Assembly: GCA_034638255.1 (NCBI GenBank)
Contig: JAWPGT010000003.1
Span: 434,001 to 498,000, forward strand
DNA length: 64,000 nt
DNA from: Coprinus comatus
Lineage: Eukaryota > Basidiomycota > Agaricomycetes > Agaricales > Agaricaceae
Direction: 5' to 3'
Below are positions 1 through 15,647 of this stretch, in pieces. Every line of letters starts with the position of its first letter. The first letter of the stretch is position 1. A program made the translations under genes and the position numbers. The notes beneath the pieces were generated by a model. The model did not search any database and was not told where the DNA came from. It saw nothing but the letters and a program-made list of their open reading frames with translations.

Positions 1-2644
1 GTAGGTGAGGAATGATAGCGGTCAATAGATTGAATCGGTCCTAATATCTTAGATCAATATTGTCCCTCATCATAAGGGTCTTAAAAGAAATAGCAAACCT
101 TCTTAGCAGCAGGCGTCAACCCTTCGATCAATTCATCCAACTGTTTCAGCAGAACAACAACATCGACATTAACCTTTTCATTTTCCATTAATTTTGCCAA
201 AATCTTATAACCCCGCTTTTGAACACCATTGTCTCTTCCACTCAACACCTCAGGTGTCAAACAGATCTCAAATAGCGACTTTGCTTCGGCTTGTTGAAGA
301 TAGGGTAAAAGAATGACAAGAATATCTTGCGTCATTGCAGTCGCACTACCCGATTCGGAGCTGCTATTTGCCGTGTTGGGTGCATGTTGGGCATTAGTGA
401 GGTTAGCCTTGAATAGACCAATGACCTTGCTGTACGCTTGTTTGATTGTCTACGGCAATAAATTGAGTAAGAGACGTCGAGTACGCATGTAATACATGCG
501 GATAAGAATGACGGAGACTAACTTGATCATTGGAAATAGACGCCCAAATAGCTATTACGTCCCCAACCATACCTTTGGAGTCCGAATTCACGCTGCCGAA
601 TACGTTGAACAGAACAGCCAACCAACTCTCCGCTTGGGTTCTCAAGATTTCCATGTTTGCGACAACTCCTTCGGCGGTGATATTTTCAGGGAGAGGTGCA
701 GATTCAGATATTTGATGCGATTCCACAAGAACTTTCAGGGCTCTTAGGATAGCCGGCCTCAGCTCATTTTGTGAATACAAGAGCTGCGAAAGCAACTGCG
801 CAAACGCGGGAGTTAAATTCTGATTGATACCAGAGAAATATGGATCAGATGGGTTAAATCGCATTTTTTCGGAAATTACTCACTTCCTTCAGATCGGATG
901 GCGTATGACAGTACCCTGCCAGACCGCTCCATACCTGACCAACGAGAACGCTCCAGACTTTGGCTTCGGATTGTCTGCCCTCTGCCTCGGCTGTTTGTTG
1001 GAGATCAAACATCTTTTCACTCAATGGTACGAAATACGAAATGAAGTGCCCCAAGGGCGAAGGGTGTATTTGATTGAGCAATGGAAGTAAAAATGCGCGT
1101 GGTTCGTTTCCAGCTTGCCTAAAAACTTTTCAACAACGGGTACTCTCCTCTTGAAATCGGTGCGTACCTTTGTTCTGGCTCCAAATTGAGGGGCAGCACA
1201 CGCAGGAGGACTTCCGGACCGAGAATTTGCATTGCTACAGTTAGTGCTGCATCTGCAGCTTCCTTGAACTCGAAGCCTTTTTGTGTTCGCAATTCTCCAA
1301 TCTGACTGATCAAAGGGAGAAGTAGAACTTCTGCAGCAGTTGGTGATTTTTTTGACTGTCTAGTTTTGAGGCCTGTGATCAATGCAGAGACAACGGAGAG
1401 CAACTCGGGTATTGAACGAGCATATGCAATGTTATCGAGAGCCTTGGTAACCTGGGAAATGATTTTTGGTACTGTCGAGGAACCTTGAGGTTCAGATATG
1501 GCAGTTGAAATAAGAGAAGAGGAGAAACAGAGGGCAAGTGTGCTTAATGAATGGGCAGCAGCTTTTCTTGTTGCCGCATCGTTGCAGTCCAAAAAATTCC
1601 AGACTGCTTTCCAGACTTTGTTGATCTCTTTTCCACAGGCAACGGGGTCGACGACGTTGTACAATTTCACGACATCACCAAGGACCCTAACCCAAGCAGG
1701 TGCGGTTGTGGTGTCTGTTTTGGAAGGAGGAGAAGAGAGAACAACGCGGATGACCTCTGTAAGTTGGTCGACGATATTTCTTTCGTCATCGTCGTCAGGT
1801 AGGGCAAAGAGGTCGGATAAGATGGAGTAGGATGATTGAGATAAGTATGGACTTCCGAGGCGAGGGAGAGTGAGAAGTAGACTTGTGATAGAAGGGAGAG
1901 ACTGTGGCAACATAAGTCAAAGTGTTGTATACTCAAGAAATAACTCACGGCAGGTGGAAGATAAGGAAGTACAGGACGGAGGAATGCAAGGAGATGGATT
2001 GCACTATCGGTACCTGCAGAATTTTGTTTTGATTTTCCCTTGGCGAAGGGAAGGGCAGACGCTTCCGTGAGAGCAGCTTTCACCCACTCTGTGACTCTGT
2101 CTGCGTAGGGATGGCGTACAAAAGGGTTGGGTGGATTGGCCAGAGTGTCCTTGACGACGTCTGCAGCCTTTTTGCGAACCTTTGGACGAGGATCTAGACA
2201 TAGATTAAGGACTGAAGCAAAGGACTGCCTGATGCCGAGGGTGTCGAGCTGGGACTTTTCGAGAGCGAGGAAGATGACATGGTAGAGAGAGAGCTGTGAG
2301 CGCAGAGAAGGGGCGTGGGGCTCGAGATGAGGGAAGAGTGGTGCGGTGAGATTGAGGAGGGTACTCAGATGTGTGCGGATAATTGGCTTGGAGACATAGG
2401 GTGCAACCAAGGAAAGCAGGTACAGTTCAGCTGGGAGCACGGCGCCCTCTTCTACACTGGTGTCTTTGCGTTGCAGAGTTCCATCAAGCGTAGTTAAGAG
2501 TGCTGCAAAGTAGGCAGTTGGTGATGGGTCTGTGTTCTGCTCTCTGAAGGTGTCCTCTATCGCCACAAGAAGCGTGGCAGGAGTCTTCTGGTGAGCCAGC
2601 GACGACGAGGTGTGTGGGCGTATTTTTGCGAGGGTTTCGTCCAT
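1..2644 (-). CDS. RRP12: RRP12-like ribosome-biogenesis HEAT-repeat protein (3' part missing)
   Basis: Large helical-repeat protein of the RRP12/NUC173 family, which acts in the nucleolus and in nuclear export of pre-40S and pre-60S particles. The N-terminus (MDETLAKIRPHTSSSLAHQK) and the following block, a call to PTAYFAALLTTLDGTL and repeated LL..L helices, read like RRP12. The downstream stretch with PLSEKMFDLQQTAEAEGRQ and KVWSVLVGQVWSGLAGYC matches the NUC173 region. The start at 2644 is preferred over an upstream in-frame non-ATG codon. Several short introns join reading frames at about 1.9, 1.1, 0.87 and 0.4 kb. At 108 the frame runs into a GT donor and the gene continues off the left edge, so roughly the C-terminal third is absent (family usually near 1,200 residues). 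Family assignment is from recognised motifs; exon edges are inferred. Confidence 0.85.
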
Positions 2645-2768
2645 CGTTTGCTGATTACAATTATTCAATGAACTCAACTCAATCAATATCTTTTTTACGC
2701 TTAGTCAGCAACCATCATCGTGCTGCTATTCTTGGACACTCGTCATAACTTGGCAGACCCGACGCGCA

Positions 2769-4833
2769 ATGCCTGCGGGCTCACAGACTCCGTGGTCCTA
2801 TGCTCTCATACGGTGAGTCCTTTCTTAATCCACATGGCTAGCATGATTCACGCTCTATAGCCTTCTCTTTCGCTTTGTCCTCAAGATCTTTTATGGAACT
2901 GTAGTCGTCGAGAATGCTCACCTTATACCCAAGACGGGTCAACCCTGGTGAATACAACGTGCTACCCAGCAACTAAGCGCTTTAACTGATACAACGTGCA
3001 GCATTGTCTGCGCGAATCACAGTAACTCCCTCACGGATGCTTTGTGCGTTCTCTCCATCTGCCCACCTACCGTGACTGACATCGTATATGAAGACTTCTT
3101 GTTACGACTATTCCCACCAAGGTAGCTTTGACCATAAACTCCGTTAATAGTATGCACTAAGCCACAAAGTATCGTAATATGCTTCGCCTAACAGCAAAAT
3201 CAACCCAATTTGGGCACAAGACTTTCACCAGTTGGTTAATAGAGTCCGCTGGAACAGTACCTATCAAACGTCGAAAAGACTTTGTTAATGACCAGGACGT
3301 GGACAATAACGAGGCCATGCTTAAACTCATGGAGGAACGTATTCGCTTTCGTTTCTCGCTTCTTGATGCACTTAAGCTTATTCTCCCACAGGCGTTGGAA
3401 TTAGGGGACGCATTATGTCTCTTCCCTGAGGGAATGAGTCGCTACCATCCCACGATAGCTCCTCTGAAAACAGGAGTTGCTCGTATAGTGTCTGATGTAC
3501 TAACGCGGAATCATAACAACCCCGACTTTGAAATGTCTGTTTTAACTTGCTCAATCACATATATGTGAGGATCTATTCAAAGCCCCATAACCAATCTCTA
3601 ACACTTCTTTTTGCTTTAGGCATAGACAGCACTTCCGGTCCGATGTCTTGGTAACTTTTCACGAACCAATGATTTTCACACCAAAGGTATGGTTACTTTA
3701 GACAACATATCAGAACCTGTCAATGACCTTATGATTGTAGGACAACCCAGAATTACTCGCTCCAGTGGATTTCCAGAACATCCGTAACCTCACCGGACGA
3801 ATTCACCAGAAGATCAGTTCTGGTACATGGGATGCTCCTTCCTGGGATCTGATACGTACAGCGAAGCTAGCAGCACGGATGTATGCTCCACTTGGAACAT
3901 CAATGGCGCTTGGAGAATACGTTCGTCTCAGCATAGCATTCTTGGACGTCTTCAAAACCGCATCTCTCCGCTCCTCTGAGAACGCTGAGAACACCAACGG
4001 AACTATTACCACCAGTCCAGATCCCGATCAACCAGACTTTTCCGTCACAGAAGTGAACCAATTGCGCACTAATCTGAAGGTCAATCCAAGAACCATTTCC
4101 ATTTCAGCTACCCAGATAAGCTTACTATCATAATTCTATAACCTAGGCATACCAAGACCAAATCGCGTTTTGGGGCATCAAAGATGACCGTGTACGACGG
4201 CCTTTACCTCGACACAAAATTGTTATTCGTCTAGTTATTCGCCTACTCTGGTCTATTTGCCTCTTCACCCTCTCTTTCCCGGGCCTTTGCTTGTGGCTTC
4301 CAATATTTATCACAACTCTCATTACCGTATCCAATTTTAAGAAGACCGGACCTATATTCGATACCTGGGACGAAATCGCCCAGTACAAACTTACTTATGG
4401 TCTAATCTCAGGCCTTTGTGTCTGGATTCTAGCTGTTATTTTTACGTGGCCTATGGCGTCGATTACTGTCTTCCTTGTGCCTTCATTGATGTGGATGTCT
4501 CTTAGGTGGTTAGAAGATGCTGTTTCGGCATTTCGCGCTTTCACAGCGCTACTTCGGCTTTTACGCGTCGGTAAACCCCAATTAAGAGCAATGAAGGAGA
4601 AACGAGAGGATTTGCATAGTCAAATAATGAATTTGGCTGTAGATACACTTGGGTTACCTGATGACCCTGAAACTCACTTCAAAGCTATAGGCGGAAGACA
4701 GAAGGGTAGGATAAATGGACGGTGGGAGAGTAGAGCGAGGTATTTCTCGCTCAAAAGGAGAAGAAAGAGAGATTGGAATGAAACCCTGAGATTATATGAT
4801 AAGGTTGATTATCCAGATGATGATTTTGAGTAA
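2769..4833 (+). CDS. Glycerol-3-phosphate/DHAP acyltransferase, SCT1/GPT2-like (PlsC family)
   Basis: Membrane acyltransferase of the PlsC superfamily, expected to make lysophosphatidic acid in the ER, the first step of glycerolipid synthesis. After a 14-codon first exon (MPAGSQTPWSYALI) the second exon carries FYGTVVVENAHLIPKTGQP, then acyltransferase motif I across an intron (CANHSNSLTDA, an H-x5-D arrangement as in fungal Sct1-type enzymes) and motif III (FPEGMSRYHPTIAPLKTGVA). The C-terminal exon holds two to three hydrophobic segments (around 4,230-4,330 and 4,390-4,510) followed by a basic tail ending DDDFE. About seven short introns. The long spacer between motifs and the C-terminal membrane region fit SCT1/GPT2 rather than short bacterial PlsC. 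Which substrate (G3P or DHAP) is used cannot be told from sequence. It converges on the minus-strand membrane-protein gene 200 bp downstream. Confidence 0.82.
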
Positions 4834-5030
4834 CCATTAGAGATTTATGAAGTCTTTGGACACGATCATGTATTACAATTCGTATGACAGAATAGTTAAA
4901 TGAAACTTTGGATGAATGATAATGACGTTGACATTATACCAAGTCCATAAACAGACCTTCACTTTGTCCGTGTCTCGTCCGTCGTACGGAAACAACAAAT
5001 AAACAAAAAAATTTATATCAAAACTAGAAC

Positions 5031-6345
5031 TCAGTCAACCCTCTTCAAATTCCGCGACGGCACAACCCGAGAGGTTAAAATTGTCGCGGGTGAAAACCGA
5101 GCCGGTTCATTCACGAAGAGAGGAGAAAAGGGGGTAGGTGCCCGAGTGACAATAGGTGTCACTTCGGAAGCTGGTGTAAGGGTATGGAGATAGGGTTGAT
5201 CAGACCTATTCTGGTTGTCACCACCAGCGCCAAAAGGAAATGCCGATTTTTTCGTGCTTGTACTAATAGTATTCTGGGGAGTGGCCAGGAACGATTTGAT
5301 ATTATTATAGGAGAGCGGACCTTGTGGGATCAACGATAGCATTGAAGTTGACTTTGGATGATAGTCGGAGACTAGGATAGAGTAGTTCGGCGGTGGTGAT
5401 TGGTAGGTTGTTTCATTAATTTTAAGAATAGTACCACCAGCAGCCTCTATTGACCCCGACGGATTCACATCGCGATCTACTTGACTCATACCTATTTGAG
5501 TATTGACCGCACTAGTCGTATACCTAACCTTGTAACGGTAAAAATGTAGATTACAATGTATCTGGAGATTGGCATACCGTGTTGGTTGTTGATGATGAGG
5601 ATGGCATTTTCCTCCAGGCAGGATTAACGTAGGTCTCCGGGGCCAATTCTTCTTTGATATATTTGATTTGTTGTGTTTCCTGCAGGTTCTGCCGCAAGGA
5701 CTGGAGTTCATGGTGCTTCTGCCCAACGTAGCCCGTCCGTGTTACCGGATCCCGCCAAAATGACGCCCCATCCTGGCTAAGCGCCATTGTAAATTGAGTC
5801 CTAGGCTGCAGATTTGTTAGAGGGTGTTGCGATTGAAAAGTGGTGGATATTTCATTGGAAGAAGGGTATAGCTCTTGCGACCGTGTTGTGTATAGCCTCC
5901 CTTCGTCAAATACCCTAGGTTCTACAGACGCGGTTGAATAGATAGATGCTGTGTCTTGCGAGCGTGCTGAAATGTTACGACGGAGCACTCCATCAGCTGC
6001 TGTGTTCATCCCTGCTGTTCTATCCATCAACTGCGTAGAGTACGAGTATGACCGAGACCGGGTCATCCTGGACATATTCCCATCTTTTAGAACTGAAAAC
6101 GAGGATTTGGTCATCTCCGGTGGAGATGATACGTTATGGTTATGGTAATGGTGGTATTCCGGAAGCATTGTTATGGACACATGTTCCGTCGGTTGAGATT
6201 CCTCGCGACCTTTTCTGTTCTTGATAATGCTGTTCAATCTTGTACTCCTTCGTCTGAGGTACCACCAGAGCGATCCAAGCAGAATATTAAAAACAACGAT
6301 ACCAAGGACAAGGCCGATTATAAGAGTGAGTCCTGGATCATGCAT
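5031..6345 (-). CDS. Single-pass membrane protein of unknown function
   Basis: Two-exon gene: exon 1 (6345-5578) is exactly 256 codons, followed by a 49-nt intron (5577-5529, GTATGC donor, ACAAG acceptor) and a second exon ending at 5031, giving about 421 residues. A hydrophobic span lies close to the N-terminus (LTLIIGLVLGIVVFNILLGS) and is followed at once by WWYLRRRSTRL, so the positive-inside rule puts the long C-terminal part in the cytosol. The rest is Ser/Thr/Pro-rich and polar, with tyrosine-containing low-complexity stretches and no recognised domain. There is no cleavable signal peptide pattern before the membrane span, so it looks like a short-ectodomain type III (signal-anchor) protein. 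I do not recognise the family. Coding status is supported by the frame-preserving intron and the length of both open frames. Confidence 0.68.
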
Positions 6346-7010
6346 TTTTGTGGAGATGTTTACATAAAACTGATGTTTCCGTGAAATTTCAGTTAGTGCA
6401 AGTACGACGTAAAATTAAGCCGCTGACTCGAACCTATTTTAAATGACAAGTAAAAGTTGACAAGAAAAGCAGGAAAGTTACAAAAGTCAATGGACCTCAT
6501 TGAAACTAGTGTCAGGCGAGTTTGAAACGAGACCGTCTGGTAATCATTTTTTTCACAACTGTTTCGACAGCGAACTTGGAACTTGACAGAAGAGGTATGC
6601 AACCGATGAGCCTATTTTTGTCCTAGCATGCGGACGTGCAGTGTATATAGATGAATAGCGGTATGTGCAATATTTGGAAATGAAGGCAGTTGGATTCCGT
6701 GTTGTTTGACGTCACACGTATGTAACAAGTTATTTCGGGGCAAGGCCCGTCTGCGCGACAACAACGTGTCGAGCTCAAAATAACTAGAATAAATGCACAA
6801 AAATGCGTTATAAAATCATGGGTGTCGTTGTGGTGGACAATGGACGGTAGAGAATGAAGTGGAATTTGTTTGGTAATTTTTGTTAATTGTTATCTAAACA
6901 ATGGGTACGTGCCATAGTGACAGGGTCGGATTGTGGGTGGCGACCGCGTGTTTTGTGTATATAACATCTTGTCTGCTCCTCGATTTTTCTGCACTTTCAT
7001 CCTTTTTTCC
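6346..7010. other. Intergenic, upstream regions of two divergent genes
   Basis: No convincing gene. Small open frames here lack recognisable domains. The stretch separates the divergent membrane-protein gene (minus) from the AA9 LPMO (plus) and must hold both promoters. Confidence 0.5.
6958..6964 (+). promoter_or_regulatory. TATA box of the AA9 LPMO gene
   Basis: A perfect TATATAA lies 47 bp before the chosen LPMO start codon. A strong TATA element is typical of inducible secreted-enzyme genes in fungi. The close spacing leaves a very short 5' leader; transcription start is not visible. Confidence 0.5.
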
Positions 7011-8385
7011 ATGTCGTTCCTTCTCTTCTTTACTGTCGTTCCCTTTTACTTCCTTTCCGCCATACAGGGCGTGGCTTCACATGGTTACGTGCGTTCGGTG
7101 GTCATTAATGGCCAGGAAATCCCAGGTTGGCAGCCATTCGTTGACCCGTAAGTTATCCTATCGAGACAGCCTTTCGACGCCTGATCGAGTTTGTCTTCCT
7201 AGTTATATGGACCCCGTTCCAGAACGTATCATTCGTAGAATCGCAAGTGATGGCCCAGGTTATTATCAATTACATTTCTCCTGCGTGAATGCATCGTAAT
7301 CCTGATTCTTATAAACAGTCGTCGATACAAATATGAACGATATTAATTGTGGTAAGGGAGCCGATGCCGGGACATCCGTTGTTACAGATATTGCTGCTGG
7401 ATCGCAAATAACCTTTAAATGGGGATCTGTACGTTCTTCTACTTTACAATAATCCGCGTAACTTATAGACTTCATCCTCAGTGGCCCTCGGGTAAGCTTA
7501 CCAGTCGACACCCGCACCGTATTCAAACTGACCATGTGCCCTTCAACAAGAGCATAAAGGACCTGTATCGACGTACATGGCCTCATGTGATGGTGATTGC
7601 ACCAACTTCTCAGCTGGAAAAGCAAAATGGTTCAAAGTCGACGCTGGAGGTTACAATCCCACCGACGGCCGTTGGGCTGCTGAGTACCTTATAGACAGTT
7701 CGTGTTCCATTCTTTGATCAAAGAAGCTATCTGACCGGATAACCCCAGACAATGGCGCATGGACCTCGACCATTCCTGCTCAGTTGCAACCTGGACAATA
7801 TGTGAGTGGAGTCTGTTTACGTGAAAATTATTATCATCTGTACTCACAACCTTGTTAGTTGGTTCGAAACGAGATGTGCGTTTTTGTTCTTCCCTTGGAA
7901 GACTTTCTGTTGACCACTTTTACAGCGTTGCATTACATTCTTTACCCGCTCAGTATTATCCCTCTTGCGCGTGAGCAGACTCTTCTTTAATCATTTTGGG
8001 CTGTCTTTGATATGCAAATCGCAGGCAAGTCCGTGTGACCGGTTCTGGTACACAGGTTCCTAGTAACCTTGTCTCTATGCAAGATGTCTATCGTGATTTC
8101 AAATGGCCCGCCGTCTGGGGAGATATGACAAAGGTTTCTTTCACTATCCCCGGACCTGCGCCTGCCTTCGGTGGCAATACGGAAGAACCCCCATCTCCAC
8201 CGTCTTCCTCTACTGTCTCAACTTCTGCCTCTTCCGAGACAGGTTCCGGAATCCCAGAAGGACAGCAGACCCCGCCCACATCAACAGCGACTCAGGCGCC
8301 TGCTGCCACGACCACTGGCAAGGGCCATTGTCGCCTTCAGTCACGGAAACTTCTTAGAAAGCGCCTGACTAAAAATACTTATTAA
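7011..8385 (+). CDS. Secreted AA9 lytic polysaccharide monooxygenase
   Basis: Copper enzyme that oxidatively cleaves cellulose or related beta-glucans outside the cell (auxiliary activity family 9, formerly GH61). The start MSFLLFFTVVPFYF gives a signal peptide with cleavage before HGYVRSVV, so the mature protein begins with the copper-brace histidine. Later AA9 landmarks appear across spliced exons: DPVPERIIR, NDINCGKGADAGTS, GSQITFKWGSWPS, then after an intron EHKGPVSTYMASCDGDC, WFKVDAGGYNPTDGRWAAEY, EIVALHSLPAQYYPSCAQ and VRVTGSGTQVPSN. The second copper histidine is in ALHS, and the axial tyrosine is in the QYYPSC segment. About seven short introns. The catalytic domain is followed by a Ser/Thr/Pro-rich tail of roughly 75 residues ending GKGHCRLQSRKLLRK; no CBM1 or GPI-anchor pattern is visible. 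C1/C4 specificity cannot be read from sequence. Confidence 0.93.
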
Positions 8386-9236
8386 ATGTTTCTGGTCTAG
8401 CATTCTTTATTGTCATCCCAACCCTGGAATAATGGTTTTGGAGACGGTGTCTTCGTTGAAGCTGGTATCTTCATTTTGCCGGGCCGGGTGTAGGCATGAA
8501 CGCGCTGGATCGTTTTGCTATTTTTTTTTCCTGCTATTTATAAACTTGTTCTTCACGATTATCATATTATGATTTCTTAGACTTGTACTGGAATGCTTGT
8601 CAACCCCTTTCGGCCAATAACATGTATTTGTAGTTTTTGAGTTATGTATTGTTATTGCGAGGAATGTATACATGTTGTATTCCCTTTCATTCAGAAGGTG
8701 GATCTGCTGATTGTACATCCTTCTACTAGTCCTGAAAAGGATCTTACTAGACTATTATTACGTGAGCAAGGTAACGGTAAAAAGCCTTATGGATGCTGTC
8801 AACTGCAGTTACCAAAATTTGGATAAGAGAATTCTATAATAGATCTGCTGTTGAGATCTCAGAACAACCATTCAAGACGATCGTCAGGGGACGTAATACA
8901 AGCAGAAGTATGGATCAATCATAGTGCATAAACAGAGAACCTTTCTCGGAAGAACAGAAATTTGAATAAGTATGCAAAAATGTGACAATACACAAAACGA
9001 AAGCCAATAACAATTCAGGAGTACATAAAAAGGTAACAAAAATAGAAAAAAAAAAATAGAATCATGCGATCGGAAAAGCCTAGCTACTGAGGATTAATGA
9101 AATAATGATTGATTAACGGATGCTAAGTTAAACGGTCTACCGTAATAAGAAGCAAGATGATGGACCTAAAGAACGGGTGTAGCTATGTCAATTTGGAGAG
9201 GACGAGAGTCCAGAATGTCAAGGCAGTTGGCTTCTT
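8386..9236. other. Intergenic, no gene seen
   Basis: AT-rich sequence between the LPMO stop and the converging homeobox gene; contains A-rich runs near 9,000-9,060. No open frame with a recognisable domain and no repeat structure noticed. Confidence 0.5.
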
Positions 9237-10573
9237 TCAGAAGGGGCGGGAAAGAGTAGACCACTTCCGGGGGTCCATGGCTTCTTCCTGGGTCTGGAGA
9301 CGACGGTGCGGGGAGGAAGAATGATGGGTACGAACGTGATCTTGCGAAGGTGCGGTCATGTAGACCGAATCGGGTGTGGGCCCAACAGAAGCCATTGCTC
9401 TGGAGGAGCTGGGGGAAGCTCCAGACGAGCTCATCGAATAGGATTGTTGAGGAAGGCTGCTGGTGTTGGTAGACTGGCGATTAGTCTGCCGCATTGATTG
9501 CCTTTTGTTTTGGAACCTGAAGGGTTGGTCAGGATTCAGTTTTATTTAGCCGATTTCATTTTAACAACAATGGAAGAATAAATTATTTACCAGATTTGTA
9601 CGCTTCTGGGCGACATGTCAAGCTGTTTCGCCAAAGCGTTCCGTTCTTCGGTCGATGGAAAAGCGGTACGAGCATAAACCTCGTTCAAAACTTTGAGTTG
9701 GTTCGCATCCGCACGCTTGCGCTTTTTCTTAATGGTTGATTCTTCGGGAGAAATGGGAGAAATGGGAGGAGGTGTGTAATTAGGATCTGAAAGTTGGGAA
9801 CGGTAAGGTGAAGAAGATCGTCCCTCAGGGCGATGTGGGTCAAGATCAAAGAGTCCAGGGTTCATGTCCAAGTGATCCGCCGTAGTTGGGAGGTAAGTAT
9901 ACGCACTGGTGTGTCCCGTGGAAGAGTATGGGACGTAGGCAGAAGGATACGAAGCTGTAGGAGACCGAATACTTGTGGTGTTATAATTGGTAGAAATTTG
10001 GTAAGTGCCTTGCTGCCACCTTTCGCCGCCAGCGGCAGAGGTCGAGAGCGGAGGGAGCCTTCGGGAATCGGGTGCATTATGGGGAATCGGCGGGGAGGCC
10101 CTAGTAGAAGGGTATGCGGCGTACGATGCCTGTGTATTATAGCGGTCTTGTGCTTCATAGTTGGCAAATGAGGAATCGGGCAATGGTGGGGCTGCATCCG
10201 AAATGAAGTTTTTGATGAAATATCCGTAAATTGGGGATGAATTACTTACAGTTGCCGCCAGTGGTCCAGGGCCCATAAAGGGCGGGGTTCAACATGAACC
10301 GACTTGGAGATGTGCGCGGCTGCGTATATTGGTTTGAATATGTCGAGGGCACTGTGTGCGGATAAGGAAAATTTGAGTGCTTTGCGCTTCTAAACACTAG
10401 GTGAACAACAGACCTGGAAAACGTGAGGTTGGAAATGCAGAAGAAATAGGAGGGAGCACTGTTCGCCCACCCTGTCCCTGAAAGAATACGCTGTTGGTTT
10501 CCCCTGGGGAGCCTCTACGTGACTTCCCAACACTACCGGTGGTATAGTACTGATCTTTGTTTGAGCTCGACAT
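9237..10573 (-). CDS. Homeobox (homeodomain) transcription factor
   Basis: DNA-binding regulator with one canonical 60-residue homeodomain split by an intron. The first part is KKKRKRADANQLKVLNEVY, followed by ARTAFPSTEERNALAKQLDM and SPRSVQIW; the downstream exon continues FQNKRQSMRQTNRQ. The recognition-helix core is therefore WFQNKRQ, typical of fungal homeobox proteins. N- and C-terminal flanks are Ser/Pro/Tyr-rich low complexity. The start MSSSNKDQYYTTGSVGKS at 10573 is chosen as first in-frame ATG of the 5' exon. Joining exon 1 to the central exon near 10,395-10,465 needs a donor at GTGGGC and a CCTAG acceptor, which I am less sure of; the 10,250-10,195 intron (GTAAGT...GCAG) is clear. 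Homeodomain proteins of this kind control fruiting-body development in other mushrooms; a role here is inference. It is not an obvious HD1/HD2 mating-type protein and no mating-locus neighbours are seen. Confidence 0.85.
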
Positions 10574-11504
10574 ATTAGTGAACGAAATAGTAATAGGTAG
10601 AGGAGTAAGAAGTGGAGGAGAGAGGGTGTAATTAACGGAACAAATGGATAGAACTTCAATATAAGTATTAAAAAACACGAGGGAAACGCTTTGGTAAGTC
10701 GGCAGCAGAGATCAAACGCTTTGCAAATCTTGCAATGTGGTGTGCATGTACTTGGGCACAGCAACGAGGTGGTGTAACGGCTGTTGAATGTAGGTAGGGT
10801 TGAACCTGAAACAGCAGGAGGCAGAGAGGGCAAAGCCGGGATGCAGGAGGTAGGTTGAAGAGGAGTAGGATGAGGAATCTAAACAGAGCCTGATCATTGT
10901 TGAAGTTGATAGCATGGCGTAACGGAGTCCTGGGGATACCAGTAGGTTGGTACTCCACGAAATTCTAATTCTTTCCAAAGCCGTGAGACTAGCACGCGTT
11001 GGGAGCGTTGTCGTATATGTCATTAATTAAAGCCTCGTGTGCATTTTTTTGCCCAGGCAATCCTGTTGGCGATCTTTCGACCGAGCAAGACCTCGGTTTC
11101 GTCCTAATCGGTTTTACAGTCAATCCAGATCATCCTTGCCAGATTCTGACTGTCAAACAGCGACAGGGTCTGCCGTAAATTCAAAGCTTCGGAAGGGGAG
11201 GATATAGACATTTGCAACCCATAGTTGGAAGCCTGTGATCGGTACTTCTTGTCGATGGATCTGAGCAAAATCCTGGCAGCAATTTTTACCGCTAGCCTTA
11301 TCCACCACGAGGTAGGTGAGTGTGCGTGAAGATGACCAGCAGCTGGCGTCAGGACATTTGGTGCAAAATTCAAATTCTAGCGACGCGTCGGTCTCAGGCA
11401 CGTGCTACGACGTCAATAACCAACGGCTCATTGCCAGAGCTGCCCAACTGTGGTTCAGAAGACAATACCTACAGCTCTTGTTCCTCCCACTATCGTTGAC
11501 AGGC
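10574..11504. other. Divergent intergenic region, homeobox / NDR kinase
   Basis: 930 bp between two divergent start codons. Several overlapping open frames on the minus strand have leucine/serine-rich composition without a domain, and I read them as chance frames in 5' leader or promoter DNA. Pyrimidine-rich stretches are present. Confidence 0.45.
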
Positions 11505-14978
<3,474 letters not shown>

Positions 14979-15647
14979 ATGAATTGAAATTGATCGATCG
15001 ATCAATTTGATTTAAATAATAATATACCCAACCCAAAGCCGAAGTACACCGGTGTTGTATAATATATTGCACTATGTTGTATATACTTGATTTACTTGGA
15101 TGTTACGAAGTTTCTCTGTTTTCGATTTAACTAGTCAAGGCCAATCAACGTTGTAATACAGGTGACCGTACTAAATAGGAAATCATGCTTCTTTGCAACG
15201 CGCTAAGTCAGGTGCTCGAAAATTTGACAAGGTACTATTGATGGACATGCAACGTGTATCGAGAGGCCTCGAGGTTGAAAAGTAAAACAGAAAAAAAATC
15301 AAAAAATCAATAACGGTCTCAAGAGGGTGGATTAATGAGTTAACACCGTTAAACATGTGTCAGGCCCTAACCTCGGGGATAAAGAACAAAGATAGCAATA
15401 CATTGATGTGTATATACTGAACGATGATTATTCCACAATTGTGTTGTAGACGGCATAATGAATAATACAGCGGTCGTAAACAAGCCTATAATATAGCTAT
15501 CATGTTTACTATCGAATGAACAATCAAGCTGGTCTTAACATCCCAGTTTCGACTCTCAGCTTTGTCTTGTCAATATTATCTCCTTCGGAGGAAAAGCTAG
15601 GATTCTTTCGGGCTTTTACTTGATGTAGAGGTGTTGCTTTTTCACCT
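14979..15647. other. Intergenic between converging genes, with a perfect palindrome
   Basis: No gene seen between the kinase stop and the C2H2 gene end. It begins with a 22-bp perfect palindrome (annotated separately) and is otherwise AT-rich. Confidence 0.5.
14987..15008. repeat. 22-bp perfect palindrome in kinase 3' region
   Basis: The segment reads identically on both strands: AAATTGATCG, ATCG in the middle region, then the mirror arm ending ATCAATTT. It contains three overlapping GATC/ATCGAT units and starts 8 bp after the kinase stop codon. It could form a hairpin in the 3' UTR or be chance tetranucleotide repetition. Confidence 0.6.

Noticed and set aside
9833..10197. Open frames of 111-112 codons on both strands
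   Set aside because: They overlap the homeobox gene's low-complexity region in other frames.
15524..15647. Longer unspliced end of the 15.6-17 kb C2H2 gene
   Set aside because: The zinc-finger frame (SNMRRHARVH) stops at 15648; the longer frame is in a different phase without fingers.
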